A DNA stretch of 20,009 nucleotides from an uncultured Eubacterium sp. (GTDB lineage Bacteria; Bacillota; Clostridia; Peptostreptococcales; Anaerovoracaceae): assembly GCA_946614405.1 (NCBI GenBank), contig CAMOGZ010000003.1:1-20009 (forward strand), read 5' to 3'. Below are positions 14,785 to 20,009 of the stretch, one piece after another; positions within the stretch are counted from its first letter, which is position 1; each line of letters begins with the position of its first letter. A model generated the notes under the pieces. It did not search any database. It had not been told where the DNA came from and was given only the letters and a program-made list of their open reading frames with translations. The position numbers and the translations under genes are program-made.

Positions 14785-17247
14785 TTACTGTACGTCTGTC
14801 CGGGCCAGGATCTGCGCAGGTGTCTTGCGCATGACCAGGAATACCGGGATCAGACCCACGATCATGTTGAATACAAGAAGTGCACAGAAGGTGATCCCTG
14901 CGATCTCGGGTCTTACCATATACATACCTCTGAAGTAGGTGCCGATCTGAGTGATGTTGGACAGGACATAGTACATGAGTCCGATGCCGATGGCGGAGGT
15001 GATGAGTGTTATTGCAAATATCTCACCGGCAAAGATCCTGTAGATGTCACTCTTCTTGACGCCGATGGCGCGGTAGGTTCCGATCTCCTTGATCCGGGAC
15101 AGGAACGAAGACCGCAGCATCAGATAGATCTCGATCAGCGAGATCAGAAGTATGACCGCTGCCAATATAATTGAGGTCTTCAGGGTTTCCCTTACTGATT
15201 TCAAATGTGCCTTACGTTCTTTGTCATAATTAACTCTCGCATTGATCCCTTCATCCGCCAGAAGCTGCTCCACTGCGTGGGCGTCATCCGCGTAAAGAGA
15301 TACTTTCTTCTTGGTGCCGAAGTTGGTCAGTTCGCAGGTGTGCTTGGAGACGTAGTAAACGTCCTCGCCATACTTTGTGGAAGTATAGAATCCCACCAGC
15401 TTCAGCGGTTTGCCATTCATCTTCAGCTTCAGATTCTCCCCGAGCTTGTAACCTTCTTCCTCGTAGTGATCGTCGCTGACGATGACCTCGTAGTCATTCT
15501 TCGGCGCCTCGCCGCGCTTGATGGTGAGCCGTTTCTTCCCCAGCTCGTAGTTGCGCAGCTCCTCTTCCCCGCCGCCATAGTCGTAGTCATCCATGTAGCT
15601 TTCCACCATCTCGTCCATGTCCTGCCACTCCTGACCATTGGCGATCAGGTCCGTGAACTGGCTGCTCTTGACGAAGATGGACGGATTCTCCACATCGGAG
15701 ATGCCGACGATGGTATATTTCTTCAGGCCGGGCACTGTGAGAGTGCGGCCCAGGAAGTCTTTGTAATGGTTCAGGGCGATGGTGCTTCCGTAGTTCGTCT
15801 TCAGGAACTTCTTCAGGAGCATCTTGTCCACCACCACGTCATGAGATTTCTCCGGCATGGCCCCCGCAGAGAGGTCCTCCGGCGCAAGCTCATCCCAGGA
15901 CACCAGGGAGCCCGCGATGATGCCCGCCATGGAAGAGGTCTGGTAATAGTCGTCCATGGGCAGGTTGAAGGAGATCCTGGAATCCCCGGGGATCACGTAG
16001 TGCACCCCCTCCAGCTTCTTCAGCTTCTTCACAAGCTTCATGCTTCTGCCGGGGTTTGCCACGGCGAGGTAGTGCTCGTCGGTCTTCAGGAAGTCATCCC
16101 TCTGAACGTTCATGACGCCGGCGATGTGACTCGTGGCGTAGAATGCGAAGAAGGACGCCAGCACAAAGCCCACCAGAAGGAATTTCTTCAGCACGTTGAA
16201 TTTCCCAATGGAGCGGAAGCCCGCTGCGATGGACTTGAGAATCGGCGAGATGGACCGGTACCGCACCTTGTACCGCTGGGGCAGATACGCGTTATAGTCG
16301 AAGGTGGCTTCCTCGAACACGCTGCTGTCCATGGCGGAATAGTGGTCGTCGATGAGCTCGATGTCGCTGGTCTCGTCGATGACGTTGTACCGTCCGCCGG
16401 TGTCGATGAAGATATTCCCGCCCCGGATGGCCAGCTTGATGTTGGCCTGCCGCTCGGAGTCAGCATAAAGCTCGATGCCGATGTCCTGATGCTGCATCCG
16501 GTCTGCCACAGGCATATCCTTCAGGTAGATCCGGTTCTCCAGCTCGTAGTCCAGGAGCTGCTCGGTGTCATTGATCTCGTCGCTGATCACCTTGCCGTCC
16601 TGCAGGCGGATGATGCGGGAGGAGAAGAATCTGGCGATGTCTTCCTCATGGGTGACCAGAAGCACCAGTCTCTCCTGGGAGATCTTCTTGATGATGTTCA
16701 TGATGGCCAGTGTGTTGGCACTGTCCAGATTTCCCGTGGGCTCATCGGCGATGATGATCCGCGGATTCTTCACGATGGCTCTGGCAATGGCCACGCGCTG
16801 CCGCTGTCCGCCGGACAGGGCGCCTGCGGTCTTATTCCGGAAGGCGTAGATCCCCACTGCCTCCAGGCAGTAGTTAACTCTCTCCCGAATGACCTTCCGG
16901 TTGCGGATGCCGATCATCCGCAGGGCCAGGGCCACATTCTCGAACACAGTCTGATCGTCGATCAGATTGAAGTTCTGGAAGATGTATCCGATCTTGGCGT
17001 TACGGATCTTGTCCTTCTTTCCGGAACGCCGCTTGTTGATTTTCTGATTGTCGATGTAGATGGACCCTTTATTGATCTTATCCAGTCCGCCGATGGCGTT
17101 CAGGAGGGTCGTCTTGCCGCAGCCGGAGGGTCCCAGCAGCGTTACGATGCCGGTTTCCGGAAGTTCCAGTGTCGTATCATTGATGACATGGATCTGGTTG
17201 GCCCGGTGGCGGTTAAAGAATTTATGTACATGGTTTAACCGTATCAT
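14785..17247 (-). CDS. Fused ATPase-permease ABC protein, MacB/FtsX type (second subunit)
   Basis: A 820-residue fusion. Residues 1-225 are a LolD/MacB-like ATPase: GPSGCGKT at 39-46, Q-loop IFQNFNLI, LSGGQRQRVAIARA from 144, and IIIADEPTGNLDS then the H-loop VTHEE. Residues ~226-340 are a polar, acidic linker not typical of MacB. The permease has one membrane segment near 352-373, a large extracytoplasmic domain (about 374-685), and three near 690-712, 735-760 and 780-804, the FtsX topology. Such proteins work by mechanotransmission. The ATG at 17247 has GGGGAGG about 7 bases upstream; a GTG two codons earlier overlaps the previous stop but would be too close to that site. It probably pairs with the preceding protein as a heterodimer. 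Substrate unknown. Confidence 0.88.
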   Translation of the reverse strand: MIRLNHVHKFFNRHRANQIHVINDTTLELPETGIVTLLGPSGCGKTTLLNAIGGLDKINKGSIYIDNQKINKRRSGKKDKIRNAKIGYIFQNFNLIDDQTVFENVALALRMIGIRNRKVIRERVNYCLEAVGIYAFRNKTAGALSGGQRQRVAIARAIVKNPRIIIADEPTGNLDSANTLAIMNIIKKISQERLVLLVTHEEDIARFFSSRIIRLQDGKVISDEINDTEQLLDYELENRIYLKDMPVADRMQHQDIGIELYADSERQANIKLAIRGGNIFIDTGGRYNVIDETSDIELIDDHYSAMDSSVFEEATFDYNAYLPQRYKVRYRSISPILKSIAAGFRSIGKFNVLKKFLLVGFVLASFFAFYATSHIAGVMNVQRDDFLKTDEHYLAVANPGRSMKLVKKLKKLEGVHYVIPGDSRISFNLPMDDYYQTSSMAGIIAGSLVSWDELAPEDLSAGAMPEKSHDVVVDKMLLKKFLKTNYGSTIALNHYKDFLGRTLTVPGLKKYTIVGISDVENPSIFVKSSQFTDLIANGQEWQDMDEMVESYMDDYDYGGGEEELRNYELGKKRLTIKRGEAPKNDYEVIVSDDHYEEEGYKLGENLKLKMNGKPLKLVGFYTSTKYGEDVYYVSKHTCELTNFGTKKKVSLYADDAHAVEQLLADEGINARVNYDKERKAHLKSVRETLKTSIILAAVILLISLIEIYLMLRSSFLSRIKEIGTYRAIGVKKSDIYRIFAGEIFAITLITSAIGIGLMYYVLSNITQIGTYFRGMYMVRPEIAGITFCALLVFNMIVGLIPVFLVMRKTPAQILARTDVQ

Positions 17248-17249
17248 AC

Positions 17250-19556
17250 TCACGCCTCCCCTCTGTATACGATCATGGCACTCTTACCGAAGATCTTGCG
17301 GGAGTAGCGTCCCGAGATCAGAAGTGACATGCCAAGCATCACGACGTAAAGGATCGCGTAGTTTTTCGGTTTCATATATTCAAAGTATGACTTGACGGTC
17401 TCCTGGATCGGATCTCCGGCAAGGATGTAGTTGTGGTTGACCAGATAGATCAGCACCATAACGATAGTGACCGCCAGGACCATGACCGTCAGAAGCTCGA
17501 TCCGCAGAATGGCACTGATGTTCCCCTTGGTGGCTCCCAGTATTCGCATGGTGGAATAATAGGTATGCCGGGACCGCATGATCAGCCGTATCACGGCGTA
17601 GGCGATGAAGAACAGCACGATAAACAGCACCGCCAGCAGGATCCGGTGGAGCATCTTCTCCACCACCTCATATCCTCCGGTGATGTCAGACTTGACGTCC
17701 TTCATGGGCAGAGGCTTGAATCCCATGCTCTTGAAGGTTTCCACCGCACGGTCGGAGTAACTCTCATTCTTCAGGAATGCACTGATCTGGAAGTTCCCCT
17801 GGTCATAGAGATCTGCGAAATCATCGGGGTTGATGAATACGGCGCCCATGTAGTAGTCATAGTCGTCCTTCTTCATTCCCAGAAGGCTTTCCATATTCTC
17901 CGGCTTGAAGAGCTGGGTAATGACCAGTTTCTTCTCCGCGGTGAAATAGTGGTTCTTCACCTTGATCCCGAAATTCTGCTGTAAGGCTTTGCCCTCCTCG
18001 AAATAGCCGTAGGCATCATCTTCCGCAAGGTACACGTGGCCTTTGTCCACCTGCTCCGCAGGATAGACCATCTGCCCCGTCATGGCCGTGCCCGAAGTCT
18101 CCCCATAGGTGAAGGTGGTCCGGGACGTGGATGCCACGTTGTTGATGACGATGCGGTCGGAGAGCTTGTCAGAGATGTAGATCCGGCAGTACCCATTGCT
18201 GAGGATGCCGCTGTTGCTGGAGATCTCATCCTGCACGATGCCCACCACTTCCACTTTCTTTCCGGGGATCCGGCCGGACCCCTCGTTCATGGACATGGTC
18301 TGCATGTGGTACTTCTTGCCCAGGTAGCTCTCCCCATTCTCCTTGAGTTCCTCATAAGGCTCGGACATCTCGTCCACGCCGATGACGATCTCATGGGTCT
18401 TCTCGGGCAGCCTGCCGTAAAGAAGCTTCTTCCCCTGGAGTGACTCTGCGCTGTAGCCGGGTCCCTCCACCCAGAGGTTCTCCGTTTCCAGGTACAAAGT
18501 CCGATCCAGCGACAGATCATTTCTCACAATGTGATCTACGTTTTCGGTATTTTCTATGGCCGTGTAATCCGCCTCGGTGAAGGCGCTGCCGTCCTGCTTT
18601 TGCAGGATGATACGCTCCGGCGAGGTGTCGGCAAAGTATTGGTTATATCCCATCAGCGAATCGGTGTGCTCGGAGGACAGCATCGATGCATAGCTTCCGA
18701 TCACGGCCGAACTGAGGAACATATAGATAAACAAAAGCAACAGGAACTTGGCCGGAAGGTTGAATGTATTCCGAAGTCCCAGCCGCAGGCGGGATCCCCC
18801 CGACAGACGGCTCTTCTTCTGGGCCTTCTTATCTTCCGGTTCCGGTACGAACTCCTGGAAGTATTCCGGCTGCTTCAGCTTCCGGTCCTCGATGATTCGC
18901 CCGTCCTTCATCATGATCTTCCGGGTGGCATAGGGTTCCACCTGTTCATAGTTGTGGGTGACCACGATGACCAGCTTGTCTCTGGAAAGGTCGTGAAGGA
19001 TCTCCAGGACCTTGGCCGCGGACTCGCTGTCCAGATTTCCCGTGGGCTCGTCCGCCACGATGATGGGGGCGTTCTTGGCAAACGCCCTGGCGATGGCGAC
19101 TCTCTGCTTCTGTCCTCCGGACAGCCGGGAGACCCGGGTCCGGGCATACTTGCGCATCCCTACCCACTCCAGGATCTTCATGATCCCGTTCTTCAGGTAG
19201 CGGCGCTTCTTTCCGTTCATCAAAAGCACCAGCTCGATGTTCTGGTAAACGGTATAGCTGTTGATCAGGTTGTAATCCTGAAAAATGTTTCCAATATATT
19301 TCTTTCTGTATTTCTCGTAATCTTCGGTACGGAACGCACTGGTATCCTGTCCGGCGACGAACATCTCTCCCTCTTCATAAGTGTCCAATCCTGAAATCAC
19401 GTTAAGAAGCGTCGACTTACCGCCGCCGCTTTCACCGGTGATCACTACGAATTCACCCATATCAAGATTAAGATCCACTTTGGAGAATCCTGTGCTGACA
19501 GTGCCATTATTAGAATAGAATTTAGACACCTTCCGCATCTCGATCAGATGTGGCAT
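17250..19556 (-). CDS. Fused ATPase-permease ABC protein, MacB/FtsX type (first subunit)
   Basis: A 768-residue fusion. The ATPase (1-225) shows GESGGGKS at 41-48, Q-loop IFQDYNLI, LSGGQKQRVAIARAFA near 144, IIVADEPTGNLDSES and VVTHN. A short basic linker leads to the first membrane segment (about 267-287), a large extracytoplasmic domain (about 290-635), and three membrane segments near 639-659, 685-707 and 730-747. This is FtsX/MacB permease topology. It is acidic and tyrosine-rich outside the membrane. The ATG at 19556 has GGGAGG upstream; an upstream in-frame ATG at 19613 runs through the promoter and is rejected. Its stop touches the start of the second fusion. Both ATPase sites look intact. 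Substrate unknown; export of lipids, peptides or control of a cell-wall enzyme are possible. Confidence 0.9.
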   Translation of the reverse strand: MPHLIEMRKVSKFYSNNGTVSTGFSKVDLNLDMGEFVVITGESGGGKSTLLNVISGLDTYEEGEMFVAGQDTSAFRTEDYEKYRKKYIGNIFQDYNLINSYTVYQNIELVLLMNGKKRRYLKNGIMKILEWVGMRKYARTRVSRLSGGQKQRVAIARAFAKNAPIIVADEPTGNLDSESAAKVLEILHDLSRDKLVIVVTHNYEQVEPYATRKIMMKDGRIIEDRKLKQPEYFQEFVPEPEDKKAQKKSRLSGGSRLRLGLRNTFNLPAKFLLLLFIYMFLSSAVIGSYASMLSSEHTDSLMGYNQYFADTSPERIILQKQDGSAFTEADYTAIENTENVDHIVRNDLSLDRTLYLETENLWVEGPGYSAESLQGKKLLYGRLPEKTHEIVIGVDEMSEPYEELKENGESYLGKKYHMQTMSMNEGSGRIPGKKVEVVGIVQDEISSNSGILSNGYCRIYISDKLSDRIVINNVASTSRTTFTYGETSGTAMTGQMVYPAEQVDKGHVYLAEDDAYGYFEEGKALQQNFGIKVKNHYFTAEKKLVITQLFKPENMESLLGMKKDDYDYYMGAVFINPDDFADLYDQGNFQISAFLKNESYSDRAVETFKSMGFKPLPMKDVKSDITGGYEVVEKMLHRILLAVLFIVLFFIAYAVIRLIMRSRHTYYSTMRILGATKGNISAILRIELLTVMVLAVTIVMVLIYLVNHNYILAGDPIQETVKSYFEYMKPKNYAILYVVMLGMSLLISGRYSRKIFGKSAMIVYRGEA

Positions 19557-19584
19557 GGTCTCACCTCCCAATTTACCCAAGGTG

Positions 19585-19593
19585 ATTATATCA
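19585..19593 (-). promoter_or_regulatory. Extended -10 promoter of the ABC pair-deacetylase operon
   Basis: On the minus strand TGATATAAT is an extended -10 element with a perfect TATAAT. No good -35 is present at 17 or 18 bases, where a palindrome lies instead, so transcription may rely on the extended -10 or on an activator. The leader would be about 20 bases. Confidence 0.65.
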
Positions 19594-19602
19594 TAAGTAA
19601 GG

Positions 19603-19618
19603 AAAAGATGCATCTTTT
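19603..19618. promoter_or_regulatory. 16-base perfect palindrome at the -35 region
   Basis: AAAAGATGCATCTTTT is a perfect dyad centred about 23 bases upstream of the -10 centre of the ABC operon promoter, where a -35 box would be. This position suits an activator or repressor operator. No cognate regulator gene is in the window. Confidence 0.45.
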
Positions 19619-19684
19619 TTCTTTCTGCGAAACCTCAGGCCTTGTTATGGCAAAGATTAATGGCGGGCATGATTAACCGAATTG

Positions 19685-19712
19685 TTGATTTTCTTACTTT
19701 ATCATGTATAAT
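19685..19712 (+). promoter_or_regulatory. Promoter of pckA
   Basis: A perfect TATAAT at 19707-19712 lies 16 bases after TTGATT (19685-19690, 4 of 6 to -35). Transcription would begin near 19719 with a leader of about 50 bases. The two words GATTAA at 19655-19660 and 19671-19676 precede it and might be regulatory. Confidence 0.65.
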
Positions 19713-19768
19713 AGAATACGAACGGAGAAAAGTAATAACTTTATATTTTATAGAAAGAGGTAATTGCT

Positions 19769-20009
19769 ATGGCAGAACTGAATTTAACCAAATACGGTAT
19801 CACCGGAGCGACTGAAGTCATCCACAATCCTTCCTTCGAGTTCCTGTTCGAGGAAGAGATGAAGCCGGAGCTCACAGGCTATGACAAGGGACAGCTCACC
19901 GAGCTGGACGCTGTCAACGTCATGACCGGTATCTACACCGGACGTTCTCCTAAGGACAAGTACATCGTCATGGACGAGAACTCCAAGGACACCGTATGGT
20001 GGACCACCG
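19769..20009 (+). CDS. pckA: Phosphoenolpyruvate carboxykinase (ATP), N-terminal part
   Basis: The first 80 residues of an ATP-dependent PEPCK; the gene continues beyond the right edge. The sequence [16 protein letters not shown], followed by [10 protein letters not shown], is the highly conserved N-terminal segment of PckA; the arginine of GRSPKDK binds oxaloacetate or PEP. The enzyme interconverts oxaloacetate + ATP with PEP + CO2 + ADP, in gluconeogenesis or, in many anaerobes, in the CO2-fixing direction. AAAGAGG lies 8 bases before the ATG at 19769. It is transcribed divergently from the ABC operon, with 212 bases between the two starts. Active-site residues further on cannot be checked. 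Confidence 0.94.
   Translation, partial: MAELNLTKYGITGATEVIHNPSFEFLFEEEMKPELTGYDKGQLTELDAVNVMTGIYTGRSPKDKYIVMDENSKDTVWWTT

Noticed and set aside
13747..15174. Plus-strand open frame opposite the deacetylase
   Set aside because: Overlaps a terminator and a clear NodB protein on the other strand, and its product has no recognisable domain.
15205..17238. A 677-codon plus-strand open frame opposite the second ABC protein
   Set aside because: The minus-strand frame has full ABC and FtsX motifs. The antisense product is a repetitive His/Asp/Val-rich sequence typical of a shadow frame.

Overview
The window looks like chromosomal DNA from an anaerobic, moderately GC-rich Gram-positive bacterium, most likely a member of the Clostridia (Eubacteriales). 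The evidence is a small 2[4Fe-4S] ferredoxin, a Rex redox repressor, an ATP-type PEP carboxykinase, strong AGGAGG-type ribosome binding sites, a RibU-like ECF substrate-binding protein, a LytR-CpsA-Psr enzyme, and the gene order tsaE-tsaB-rimI-tsaD-ydiF...rex, which resembles the ydiB-ydiC-rimI-gcp-ydiF...rex region of Bacillus subtilis. Genus cannot be fixed from the sequence alone. I see no phage, insertion sequence, CRISPR array, tRNA or rRNA; this is mainly a housekeeping region. All genes lie on the minus strand except the ferredoxin and the partial pckA at the right end.

Layout from left to right. At 1-801 is a minus-strand P-loop protein with an Asp23/Gls24-like C-terminus, divergent from the plus-strand ferredoxin (879-1049), which has its own promoter and terminator. 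Rex (1155-1817) and acpP (1892-2125) follow. acpP has its own promoter and terminator. From 2206 to 9191 there is one long minus-strand transcription unit, read from a good promoter at 9300-9328: nifU-like, pepV, ribU-like ECF protein, tsaE, tsaB, rimI, tsaD and then the ydiF-type ABC-F gene. Five of its junctions overlap or are separated by only a few bases. The three Tsa proteins are the core of the bacterial t6A tRNA-modification machinery, and rimI and ydiF also act on the ribosome, so this is mainly a translation-support operon joined to iron-sulfur, peptide and vitamin functions.

A 246-base spacer (9192-9437) holds that promoter and a near-perfect 44-base palindrome, the most striking non-coding feature of the window. 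Upstream of it lie an LtrA-like membrane protein (9438-10586), glutaminyl-tRNA synthetase (10636-12282) and a LytR-CpsA-Psr protein with a long tyrosine-rich and basic cytoplasmic tail (12303-13664). The LCP and glnS genes are 20 bases apart and are probably co-transcribed.

The right-hand third is an operon of two successive fused ATPase-permease proteins of the MacB/FtsX type (17250-19556 and 14785-17247) followed by a membrane-anchored polysaccharide deacetylase (13753-14769). It starts at an extended -10 promoter next to a 16-base palindrome and ends at a strong terminator. It is the best candidate for a less-characterised system here: probably a heterodimeric mechanotransmission or export complex acting with a cell-wall glycan modifier. 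pckA begins divergently at 19769 and runs off the right edge.
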